A stretch of 64,000 bases of DNA from Dolomedes plantarius (taxonomy: Eukaryota; Arthropoda; Arachnida; Araneae; Dolomedidae): contig OU015490.1 in the NCBI GenBank assembly GCA_907164885.2, positions 92,315,799 to 92,379,798 on the forward strand. The letters run 5' to 3'. Below are positions 13,801-23,068 of this stretch, piece by piece. The position numbers and the translations under genes were made by a program. A model generated the notes under the pieces. It was not told the DNA's origin. It saw only the letters and a program-made list of their open reading frames with translations, and made no database searches. Numbering within the stretch: position 1 is the stretch's first letter; each line of letters opens with the position of its first letter.

Positions 13801-16800
13801 TGACACAGTACATTCAGATTAAATACAACGGTCAATATATACAATTAATGCCAAAAAAAAACCCAAAAATATATTTATAATAAATACAACAGTCAATGTA
13901 TGCAGTTAATGCCAAAAATATATATATATTTATAAAAATATTTTAATGGATATTTTTACAGACAAAATAACGTAGAAGAAAATATTCAAATTATATACAA
14001 GAGTCAAAGTATGCAATTAATTTGTATGTTTAATATCTATAAAACATACTAATTTGAATTAAATTCTTAAAAAATTTCCATCTCAATTAGTCTAATGGTT
14101 AAATTTTATCTTTTACCGCATTTTATTTATTTATTTATTTTTTGTAAATTTATTTTGTTATGCACATGACACAAAATTAATTTAAAGTATCACAAAAAGA
14201 AAAGAAACCACGTGATCAGCATTTAACAAATAAATTTTTAAAAACTAATATTTAAAAATTCCCCAAAAATCAGAAAATGAAGGTAAAAATTTGAAAAAGA
14301 TTTCATTTTAAAGGAATTTTTATGATCTTTCTCGTGATATAAATTTTATAACCCTCAAATTATTATTTTAAATACAAACTTAAAAAAAGTTACAAAAACA
14401 GCTTAAAAATTTAATTTAAAAAAAATCTAAGAATTTTTCAAAAATTTTTCTTAGTGTGCACCCCTACACTAAAAGAAGAATTGCCATGCAAAATTTCAGC
14501 CCTTTAGGTCCAGCAGTTCAGGCTGTGCTTTATCTGTCAATCAGTCAGTTACAGAACTGTTTTATATATATAGATTAAACTGAAGAGTATGTAGTTATGA
14601 GCTTCATTTACTCTTCTCTCTCTCTTTTTTTAAGGATGTCACATTTTTACTAAGTGACTTTTTTATTAATATATAAAAAAGGTGTTATCTTGCTTGTGGC
14701 ACTGAAAAAAAAAAAGCCATTTTGCAAAAGCATGGTTTACATACCTATTTATGGGAAAAAGGAAGTGATTTGCAATTTTATTAATAAAATAATAGTGGTA
14801 TTAGGAGTTGAATACCAAAATACTTTTCTATTTCAGTTTTCCCTTAAAAGTTCTTTTTTCTTTCATTTTAGTCAGGAACCTTTAGAGCTAATTTAACTAT
14901 TCACAAAATGTATGTATCATTTCTTGAACTTAACGATTTGAGATATTAAATTTTTCTTTTCTACTGTTGCATTCACATGTTTAAAAAATGAATTGGATAC
15001 TAAACAGTGCAATTAGCATATTGCATCCAAACTGTGAAAAGGATACTCCTAAAGGTAGACTTTTCATTGATGCACTTTAGGAATTAAGAATTCATAAAAT
15101 GAAGAAATTCCTGAATAATTTTAAACAAAAACTGAGATTAAAGTTTTTATTAGACAGTCTACATTCTTAAAGTATCTATTGATATTTTTAAACAATGCAT
15201 GTTCATTATTTAGAGAGAAAATAATTTATGGAAGATATTTGGACTTTAGAATATTTTTGAGTAATGGATTCAAGTGACATTGTATTTCTTTTATTTATTT
15301 TAATTTTTTTTAAAGCATTTAGAAAAATATTTTGAGCTTGTATTTTGGTAGCATGTTTTTTTCACTGTTTATTTTTTCAAAAAAATGAATATTAACAATG
15401 TTTAAAAAATGCTTAAGCTTTTTTATATATATGAAATTTACTTGTTCAGAGCAATCAAAATGTGGGTTTATGAAGCACCATCTACAAGTTGAGAATATAC
15501 AGTATTTGCTTGTGAAAGAAATTTGGCTTAAGCTTTAAATTTTATCAATTCTCTTATTTTTAAATTTTCTGCGTTTAGTTAAATCTTATGTATTCCATCT
15601 AATTTAGCTTATTCTGCAGCATATGGTCAATACGCACCGACACTGTGTCCACCACCTACAGTTACTTCCCCTGTGCAGAGAGAGGGTAAGTCACAGCTTC
15701 TGTCTCATTAAAAATGAAACTTTTAGCAATATATATGTAGAGTGTTATTAGAAATTTTAATAGTTTTTGTTGATAGAGCTCATTGTCAAGATTTTCACAT
15801 TTTATGAAAGAAAAAATATGCTTTAGAAATGTCATAAAATATCTTTCATTTTGTTAGATGATCCCACCGTCTTGACATTTTTTACAGCATAATCTATTCT
15901 GTTGCACTCGTTCAGATTGATATTTCTTAATTCTTACTTTTCTATATATTTTATTGATTTGATGGGGCTAACTCACATAAAATGGTTAGGGGTACGTAAA
16001 TTTTGCATAAAAAATATCGAAATTTTGCAAAAAAAAATTACAATATATGAAATTTTGCATTTATTTGCAAAATTAAATATATATATATATATTCATTCAA
16101 AAATTTCGAATTTATTTTAAAAAAATCTCAATTTTACTTACTTGGCTAGGTAAGTATCAAAATTCTTAGTTAAAAGCTAACACTGTAGTAGTCTCCATAT
16201 TCTCTTACGTAAGTCTTTAGCAAAGAGTAATAAGTAAATTTCAAGAGTGAGATCTCTCAGTTAAAGACTGTGGATGATCTTAAATAAGCAATTATGTTTA
16301 TAAATTATTACTATTATTACCTAATTTCCTTTAAAAAGCCGTTTTTCACCAAGTTTTCACCGAAAAGTAGTAAAAAATAATTTTCACATTTATTTGCTTA
16401 TATCGGCAAATTTCGCATTTATTCGCATCTATTTCATAAATACAAAAATTACATATCTCTAAAACTGGTGTATTGAATGTTCAGAACCAATTACAGGCAA
16501 TTTTAATGAGGAAGAAGCATTTTCCCTAGCATCCAGTTTTATAAATAAAAATAATCCTACATCAACTCATTATTATACTCTGAATTTTGTAGTACATACA
16601 GTTGCAAAAGGTTTAAGTGATGTGACAAATGAATTCTGTCCTTATTGTGTTACTATGGAAATCATACCATATATGAAGCACTCAGTCAGTATCTCTATCG
16701 GTGGTTCTTGTTTTGTAGTAAATTGACATTCTTCACTAAATAATACACAGTCTCTCTCTAATCTTGATTATTTAATTATATACATAGTATTTTCAAATAT

Positions 16801-19800
16801 ACATTTTACTCTTTGAAATCATATTCATTTGATTACTCTCTCTCTAAACCAGTGGTTCCCAACTGGTGGTCCATGGACCATAGGTGGTCCGCGAGAGCCT
16901 TGGGAGTGGTCTAGCACCATATATAAAAATTTTGCCAAATAAATGGGGATTTTGAAAGCAATCTTCATTTTACTAGATGGGCCGAATATATCCAATGACT
17001 ATCAGGTGTTGAATTAAAATTTCTTAAAAGCTTAACATAATTATTTTATTATTAGAATATGATACATTAGAATGTGAGTATGTTAATCCTATATCCCTTT
17101 TGTCCGAAGGATATTCTAACACCACCCCCTACACACACACACACCTCAAGTCAGTCGGGGCTGGTGGTGGTCCACCCATGGTTCAATTTCTGCCTTAGTG
17201 GTCCTCAGACTTCTACAGGTTGGGAAACACTGCTGTAAACACAACCTCTCTCAACCACGTTAAACTCTTAACTACTCTCAGCGTCCTCTACAGTATACAG
17301 GGAATATTTTCCACAGTTACAAATCTTGACTCATCATTTTAGAGGTGATTGCACAGGTCATGAATTGAAGTCTCAGTGAAATTATAATGAAATGCATGTC
17401 GTAGTTTCAATGGTTTCCTAGATGTGTGTAAATTCTTGCCTGTAATCTGTGGATTATATGTTAAAAAACTTGTGAATTTGTAGATGAAGGTTATAGGCCA
17501 CTTTGAATTATCTGCAGCTGTTTCCTGCTGCAGCTGCTTTTGTGCTGAGGTGTATTGAAAGAAAGCAATGCCTCTGCAAATAATACTCTGGTAATTATGG
17601 TTTCTAGGCAGGAAGTTTCGGTAATTTTAAAATCAAGTCCTTCCTTGTATATAGTCTACATGAAAGACATCTATTGGCTATCAATAATTTTATTAATCAT
17701 ACTTTTTGATTGGTGGGATAATTTAGGATATTTTAGGATTAATCACCTTTTGAAATACTGCATCAGATAAAATTATGTGTTGAGCTTCAGGAAAGTTTCT
17801 AAAATGGTATGTTTGCAATTGCATATTAACAAATGCATTTTTTTTTTATAATTTTGTTTCTTTGCATATGAGAGTTGTTAAATGCAAAATGCATGTTTTC
17901 AAAATTATAAAGAAAAGAGAAAAGTATAATTAATTCCATAGACATCACTTGCATAAATGTTTGGAAAAAAATTAATGTTTTAGATTTTTAAGACTTGTTC
18001 TTTGCATCCAAAAGTAGCAGTTTATCAGACTTTGAGGAATAAATCAGATTTTAAAATGCACATCTTAATTAAAAATGTACCATATTAAATTGCTTTCCCT
18101 TATTTTAACCTGCAAATTTAAGATCGTTATGATTAACTAAAGTCGCACCTAAAACCTCTATCTTTTTAATATAATTATAAAAATTTTACAAAAAATTAAA
18201 ATTCTCTTTACTGAACTTATATAAATAAGCTGAGTGTTACCTGGAATTTTAATTAACACCCATTTTGTACTGTCAGATATTTGCCTTTCAAATATCTTGA
18301 GTGAGAACAAATATTTTGTTATTAAAACATAAACAAAAAGTAGTTTTGATATATATGTAAGTAGTATCTGATTTATTTTATTTCAGGGATTTTTAGTTTG
18401 TAAACTTAATTATATTTTTTAAGTTTTAATACTCTAGGAATTCAATTATTCAATTTTTGAATTTTATTTGAAAGAATCTTAAAACTATTTATTGTAACTG
18501 AATTGAAAGGTCTTACTTATTTGTTATTAAAAAATAACAAAGCTTAAGGGACTACCTACGTTCGGAGCCAATTTAAAAAAAAAAATCTATTTTTTCAGGA
18601 TTTTTTTGTTTTTTATGATAAAATAGCACTTAAAAATTAAAAAATGAACAAAAACTTACCTGTAAATACGATACTTTTTTATAAATTGGTCAATTTCAAG
18701 TAATTTTTAATGAAATTTAGCTAAAACGCCTATCACTCTGCACAAAATTCTAATTTCCTTCTAACACATGATACATATGACAGTTATCTTCAAAATGACC
18801 TACAATCTAAGAGAAGTTTTAAATGCAAAAATAATACACACAATTTTATGTTCCAATATGAAAATTTTCCTTGATTCGTCATTCCTTTCCTTATTAAAAC
18901 AACCCCAAATAAAAAACTATTTATTATATATCAATTATTGTACATCATTTCATTTATGCATCTAAAACATTTCCTGAAAATTTTATCAAATTATATGCTT
19001 TATCATGTGAGATATCATGATAAAGGTAGAGATTTGTGCTAAAAAACATTATTCTGAGAAAAATGCATTTAAAGATGTTTGTCACTTCAATTTTGTAGCA
19101 GACGATGTTTTTTAAAATAGCTATAACTCTGCTTCTAATTAATGCATAGTAAAAATCAAAGCGGTTTTGAAAAGAGAAAAGGTTGAATTACATATTCTTA
19201 CAAAAAATAAAATTGACCAAAATAGTCAAAAGATGACATTTTCAATCTAGGCAGTCACCTTAAACTATATTTCGTTAAATTGTAAGATTTTAATATAACA
19301 AAGATTTCCCTCCTCATGTAAACATAAAATGTATGCTTTTTGTGTGAAAAATATTTTAATTTTCAAATTGTAATTTTTTCATTAAAAAAAAGTGCATTCC
19401 TCTACAATGCCAGCAATGATTTATCATTAAATCATTCTAATCAAATTTTAATGTATTTTAATCATAAAGATGTTTTCTGGACATGGACTATCTTGTACTG
19501 TCTGATAACTTTTACCCTTCAGTTAGTTAGATAACAATTTTAATGTTATTGGACTCTTACGTAGTGAGTTACTCTTGCAAACTATAGAAAGAAGGCAAAT
19601 ATATTTTGTACTCTGTATTGACACATAAGTTTTGATGCATTTCAGGTCCCGAAGGATGCAACCTTTTTATTTATCATCTGCCTCAAGAATTTGGAGATAT
19701 GGAACTAATGCAGATATTTGTGCCATTTGGTAACATAGTCAGTGCTAAAGTGTTCATCGACAGAGTCACTAATCAAAGCAAATGCTTTGGTAAGCTGTAA

Positions 19801-21795
19801 CTTTTTTTGTGGTTTATATAGTTGCTTTCTTTTTGTTTATATAATACTAGCTGAATACCCGTACTTTGCTACGGGTATTCAGCTACGGTACATTCAAATT
19901 AAATACAACGGTCAATGTATGCAATTAATGCCAATATATATATATATATATATAAAATAAATACAACGATCAATGTATGCAATTGATGTAAAAAAAAAAA
20001 AAAAAAAATATATTTTTAAAAAAATCGTAAGATATTTTTATAGACAAAATAATGAAGAAAATATTCAAATTAAATCTAATAGAAGATACTAAAGAATATA
20101 GTGCAGTTAATATAGTACAGTTAGAGGAACATATCTTTTACTGTATTTTAATATTTTTTTGGATAATGTCCAATCGTCTGCCAATGAAATGAATCGTGAA
20201 TTGTGAGCAATGAAAACATTTTATGATTAGTTTTCTTAAATGTCCTAAATCTGATACTACTATAAAATTTCTGTCATTAAGTTTTCCAGTATTGTCAGCT
20301 ATGTACGTAAATATTTTTTTCCCATTAAAATTCTTTTATAGCTTTTAATAGATTTTGAATGAATTAGCCTAACACGTATATTAAAGTAGATAAGAAATAA
20401 GGGTAATTTATTTCCTTAAAAATCTTAAGCTTCATTTATTTTACCCTTGTTCTGAATTTTGATATACAGGTAGCCCTCCTACAACACAGCATCTTACAAA
20501 ACGGTTTCTCTCTAACACAATAGGATAAATTGTAGGAACCCTTGTGTAACACTGCAACCTGTAACACGGTTTTGCTCTAACACAATAAAAAAATTGTGAA
20601 AACCTTTGTACAACACTGTACTTCTACTGCACTAGATAACACGATTTTTGTTTAACACATTTAAAAACTAAATTACCTTAAAATAATGACTGGATGGGAT
20701 AATGAACCTTTACATGAAAATGTATAAACAAATTATAATTTATTCATTGTAACATTAAAAAATTACAAGAAGGCCTAAGCTTTGCTGAAAATCTTGAATC
20801 ATTTCTCTTGAATGCAGACCCTTCCACTGAAAGAAGCCGAAAATTCAAAAGGGAGCTGTAAAATTATCTATCTCCATACCGTGATATTTACAATGACCTT
20901 GTTAGACCCAGCAAACAAACCAAAATTATATATTTTTTAAAGATGACAGAAGGTGCAAAAAATCTAAATGAAGAAAAAGGTTCTTAAAATGAATGTGATA
21001 TCGTTCAACTGAAAAAATGTTCTCGTTTGATTGTACTGAGCATTGATGAGGAAGAAATTTATTAAATTAAGGTCGCATTAAATGAAAATAATATCTTTTG
21101 CTTCTTTTCATTTTGTGTTATACATACATTTATATTTTTAATAAAAATTAATGCTTATAAATAAATGCTTAATAAATGATGACAATGCATTTTTTTAATA
21201 CTTTTTGCCATCTTTAAGCAGAATTAAATTAATTTTCAGTTATTTTCAGTTAATTTTGTTTTGTAGACTGGTGCAGCCATCTATTGACTGGAACGGGAAC
21301 GAAAAGTTATATGCAAGTTAACTTCCATTTAACTTCATTTTCTTTCAAGTTGATGGGATAATTCATCAAAAACATTTTTAAAAAGTATTTATTAATACAT
21401 AGAATTGTCAAGTGTATATGATTCAACAAAAAATTTAAAAACATGGTATATAAAAAGTTTTTTTTATCTTGTAATTATTGTACTTGCTCTGGGTCTCATA
21501 TAACACGGTTTCACAGAACACACAATTTTCTAGGAACCTATCTATCGTTTTATAGGAGGGTTATCTGTATTTTGCTACTAAAATTGTCTAATGGTTTATT
21601 AGATATTTTATGCAGCGAAACATCCTACGTTTTTAATGTTATCATTATCTCTTGTTTTTGTTTAAAGGTTTTGTTAGCTTTGATAATCCGCAGAGTGCCC
21701 AGGCTGCTATCCAAGCCATGAATGGTTTTCAGGTGGGTACAAAGAGGCTCAAAGTGCAGCTCAAGCGTCCAAGGGAATCAGGTCGGCCCTACTGA
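1747..21795 (+). CDS. CELF/Bruno-like RNA-binding protein, C-terminal part (8 exons, 5' end outside window)
   Basis: Spliced coding sequence: 1747-1826, 4559-4699, 5921-6062, 9187-9309, 13279-13350, 15608-15685, 19646-19789, 21668-21795. Joined in phase, it gives 302 full codons plus stop. In order: the second half of RRM2 (GCAFVKF RNP1, then [17 protein letters not shown]), a Pro/Ala/Ser/Gly-rich linker, and a complete RRM3 with RNP2 LFIYHLP and RNP1 CFGFVSF, ending [10 protein letters not shown]...RPY before TGA. CELF proteins bind U/GU-rich RNA and control splicing in the nucleus and mRNA translation and decay in the cytoplasm. The QTMPGASSS segment, [13 protein letters not shown] and the KRP...RPY tail look more like the CELF3-6/Bruno-3 side than CELF1/2; the subclass is from memory and less certain. 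Start codon, RRM1 and the first half of RRM2 lie upstream of the window. Introns are 1.2-4 kb and full of transposons; the reading frame is intact. Confidence 0.95.
2068..2785 (-). mobile_element. non-autonomous Helitron (family 4) with internal tandem duplication
   Basis: Read on the - strand it begins TCTATATAAATAAAAG (5'-TC at 2785) and ends CTAG (2068-2071), lying between A2067 and T2786 as Helitrons insert between A and T without target duplication. A GGGCAAAGCCC hairpin lies inside the 3' end. Two imperfect copies of a unit of about 190 bp (starting near 2324 and 2507, with GTGGAGTATGCATTTA) lie inside. No Rep/helicase coding. Confidence 0.65.
2948..2968. repeat. short (TA)n tract
   Basis: About 21 bp of TA repeat in a CELF intron. 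Confidence 0.8.
3199..3380. repeat. tandem duplication, two ~92-bp units
   Basis: Units 3199-3290 and 3291-3380 both start TTCTGTTAATTTAAAA and share GACCATCAAAATTGGCAGTA. No transposon ends seen; a simple local duplication in a CELF intron. Confidence 0.8.
4559..4699 (+). CDS. CELF exon: RRM2 end and start of linker
   Basis: 47 codons in phase 0, acceptor TATAG before 4559, donor GTAAAT at 4700. Encodes [17 protein letters not shown] (last RRM2 strand and the following basic helix), then a linker with LLNPFVF and GYGAYAQ. Confidence 0.95.
4823..5734 (+). pseudogene. degenerate mariner-type transposase (HTH plus DDE relatives)
   Basis: Starts near a TIR-like ACAGGGTGTTTCA at 4825. Broken + strand frames match a mariner-like family common in arthropods: EKSTV (about 5020), [17 protein letters not shown] (about 5263-5315), [24 protein letters not shown] (about 5398-5445), then [18 protein letters not shown] (about 5553-5610). 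It is interrupted by several stops and frameshifts, and the part with the second and third catalytic acids is missing. Lies wholly inside the CELF intron 4700-5920 in the gene's sense direction. Confidence 0.75.
5921..6062 (+). CDS. CELF exon: linker
   Basis: Acceptor TATTTTAG before 5921, donor GTATAG at 6063; 47 codons plus one base. Encodes [16 protein letters not shown] followed by a Pro/Ser-rich stretch ([13 protein letters not shown]). The Ala/Gln-rich start is typical of the CELF inter-RRM linker. Confidence 0.92.
7753..8383. repeat. large inverted repeat, ~131-bp arms, ~369-bp spacer
   Basis: 7753-7883 and 8253-8383 are near-perfect reverse complements (for example TTTCATTTGGTTCACAGTCA in the left arm returns inverted in the right arm). 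In the CELF pre-mRNA this would fold into a dsRNA of about 130 bp. It may be a long-TIR MITE; I cannot define a target duplication. Confidence 0.85.
8700..9121. mobile_element. pogo/Tc1-mariner-type MITE, TA target duplication
   Basis: Left end CAGTCAAACTCTGTATAGCG and right end GGGGTTCGACTG (inverse CAGTCGAACCCC) flanked by TA (8698-8699 and 9122-9123); 422 bp. The TIR resembles that of the element at 22470. The core, about 8930-9090, is strikingly GC-rich compared with its flanks. Confidence 0.85.
9187..9309 (+). CDS. CELF exon: linker, symmetric (123 nt)
   Basis: Acceptor GATGTAG before 9187, donor GTAAGC at 9310. Phase 1 to phase 1, a multiple of three. Encodes [19 protein letters not shown]...ANDVANLS. 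Sits 65 bp after a pogo-type MITE. Confidence 0.9.
10151..10891 (-). mobile_element. non-autonomous Helitron, family 1
   Basis: On the - strand: 5'-TCTATATATATAAAACAG near 10891, then the family region that ends TGACTGACTGAC and a GGACCTAAAGGG block, and a 3' end GGGTATTCAGCTAG at 10151. Flanking bases A10150 and T10892 fit A|T insertion without duplication. 741 bp, no coding capacity, contains a short TA tract. Confidence 0.85.
12003..12352 (-). mobile_element. tRNA-derived SINE
   Basis: On the - strand the head carries an A-box-like stretch (TACGGTTGGCAAGAGCAG) and a B box (TGGTTCGATGC) about 40 nt apart, then a GC-rich unrelated body and a CAA-type simple tail (TTGTTGTTGTTGC on the + strand at 12003-12015). 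A RNA polymerase III-type promoter is inferred. No flanking target duplication was found. Confidence 0.75.
13279..13350 (+). CDS. CELF exon: linker, symmetric (72 nt)
   Basis: Acceptor CTTTCAG before 13279, donor GTGAGT at 13351. Phase 1 to phase 1. Encodes [21 protein letters not shown] short symmetric exon in the disordered linker, so a candidate for alternative inclusion. Confidence 0.85.
13791..14574 (-). mobile_element. non-autonomous Helitron, family 1
   Basis: Left end CTAGCTGAATACCCGTGCTT at 13791 after A13790; right end TATATATATAGA before T14575. Same body as the 10151 copy, including the ATCACGTG-type block near 14208 and the GGTCCAGCAG block near 14510. 784 bp; sits in the CELF intron between exons 13279-13350 and 15608-15685. 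Confidence 0.87.
15608..15685 (+). CDS. CELF exon: linker before RRM3, symmetric (78 nt)
   Basis: Acceptor AATTTAG before 15608, donor GTAAGT at 15686. Phase 1 to phase 1. Encodes [17 protein letters not shown] and ends VQREG, the residues that lead into RRM3 in CELF proteins. Confidence 0.92.
16850..17232. mobile_element. hAT-type MITE with 8-bp target duplication
   Basis: TIRs CAGTGGTTCCCAACTGGTGG (left) and the inverse of CAGGTTGGGAAACACTG (right). Flanked by CTCTAAAC (16842-16849) and CTGTAAAC (17233-17240), matching at 7 of 8 bases, the size expected of hAT. 383 bp, no coding capacity; includes a short CA repeat. Confidence 0.9.
18548..19259. mobile_element. TTAA-flanked MITE (Kolobok- or piggyBac-like)
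   Basis: TTAA at 18544-18547 and 19260-19263. Ends GGGACTACCTA and, inverted, GGTGACTGCCTA share 9 of the first 11-12 bases. 712 bp of AT-rich sequence without a transposase. Superfamily cannot be decided from TTAA alone. Confidence 0.65.
19646..19789 (+). CDS. CELF exon: RRM3 first half
   Basis: Acceptor TTTCAG before 19646, donor GTAAGC at 19790, 144 nt. Encodes [15 protein letters not shown] (RNP2) and [16 protein letters not shown], ending NQSKCF. The conservation of this block is the strongest single proof of family. A Helitron end lies 57 bp downstream of the donor. Confidence 0.97.
19847..20200 (-). mobile_element. truncated family 1 Helitron
   Basis: Begins with the family 1 3' end (CTAG at 19847-19850 after A19846) and follows the family through the TACAACGGTCAATGTATGC block to about 20190 (GGATAATGTCCAATCGTC), then diverges; the TC end is missing. 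Its terminal hairpin is abnormal (see findings). It starts 57 bp after the CELF exon donor at 19790. Confidence 0.75.
20467..21567 (+). mobile_element. Tigger/pogo-type element, decayed
   Basis: TA duplications at 20465-20466 and 21568-21569; TIRs CAGGTAGCCCTCCTACAACA and inverse CAGATAACCCTCCTATAAAA. 1101 bp. A short + strand frame at about 20771-20860 reads [16 protein letters not shown] then [10 protein letters not shown] and a stop, resembling the C-terminal part of Tigger-like transposases. The rest of the transposase is gone. Confidence 0.75.
21668..21795 (+). CDS. CELF last coding exon: RRM3 second half and stop
   Basis: Acceptor TTTAAAG before 21668; stop TGA at 21793-21795. Encodes [20 protein letters not shown] (RNP1) and the basic tail [10 protein letters not shown]...GRPY. 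Translation ends here, so downstream sequence is 3' UTR for an unknown distance. Confidence 0.97.
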
Positions 21796-22469
21796 CGTCC
21801 ACTTTCTAAGTCTATTGGTATGGGAAAATTTTCTTTTTTCATCTAGTTTGTTTGGCATTAAAAAATGTATTTGTTCATAAGTGCATATTTTTTTATAATT
21901 GTGTATAGTCTACTTTGTTTATTTTGCTCTGCAATGAAGTGCAGAATAGTGACTTCATGATAAGTAGTGTATTTGTCATGAAAATCAAGACTAAGGGTTT
22001 GGTTAAAAATAAAACTTTCAAATTTAAAGATATTATTTTAGTCAAATTAAGAGATTTTTTTGGTTACCAGTTTTATTGGATCTTTATCCATGTAATTATC
22101 TCAGAAAATAAATGAATAAGAAATGTAATTGTATTAAAATGGGGTGCCTTTCATCAGGGGTAAGTAGCTCTTTTATTTGATAATTTCTGTACGATTTTCC
22201 CATGCCTAGCTTAGAGATTTCATGTATGTATTATTCTCAGTTATTTGTGTTTTCACTGACTCTAACTTCAATTTTTAACAATACTCGTTTTTATATCTTC
22301 TATAAATTCCTGTATGATTTCCCAGCAAGTATTTTGAGTTTTTTTTTTTCCCCCGTATCTTAAAAGGTACTGTAAGGGAAAAGGCTATGTTTTCACTTAA
22401 TAGTGTTAGGTCTTCTGCATATATCATAAACTGATTTTTCTCTTTAAAAAATAAATAAATAAATAAATA

Positions 22470-23068
22470 CAGTCGAACCTCCATATATCGAAGTAGCAAA
22501 ATGCCGGAAAAAAATTCGATATATAGAAATTTCGATATATAGAATTGATCTTAGTTTTATCATAATTCTCCTAAAACATTAAAATTAAAGCTAATTTTCG
22601 TATACGAATCTCCATTTCCAATTTATATGAGAATCACATTAAATGAAAGTTAACTAAAAAATGAATTAATGTGAAAGATTTATTGAGTACTTATATACCT
22701 TTAAAAAATCAATAATCCAGACAGTGGTTACAGTGATCACAGTTACATTCTTTTAAAAAAAAACTACGAATATCTTGCTGAACAGCCAGTTTTGCGGAAA
22801 TTTCATCAAAGAAATGCTCGCATTTATTCAGTCCATTAAAAACTTTATCAGGGATCCACGAAGTATTGTTTCAAACGCCAAAAATTGGGAGATTTTATTC
22901 TAAAGTGGAATAAAATCTCCCAATATGTCGTGAAAAAAATTTCAATATATAGAGATTTTTTCGATATATAGAAAAAGTTTTTCTATGTAATGAACATGGA
23001 GATTTGCTAAGAGTTCGATATATAGAAAATTTCGATATAGGGAAGTTCGATATATGGAGGTTCGACTG
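22470..23068. mobile_element. pogo/Tigger-type MITE, TA target duplication
   Basis: TIR CAGTCGAACCTCCATATATC at 22470 and its exact inverse at the right end; TA at 22468-22469 and 23069-23070. 599 bp; the subterminal parts repeat TTTCGATATATAGA several times in both orientations. No transposase. Lies 675 bp past the CELF stop, so probably inside the 3' UTR. Confidence 0.9.

Larger units (their letters stand above)
15686..19645. other. CELF intron with hAT and TTAA-site elements
   Basis: Contains hAT-type MITE 16850-17232 and TTAA-flanked element 18548-19259. An AT-rich stretch at about 15983-16445 repeats the word AAATTTTGCATTTATTTGC in variants and may be another decayed repeat. No gene seen. 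Confidence 0.65.
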
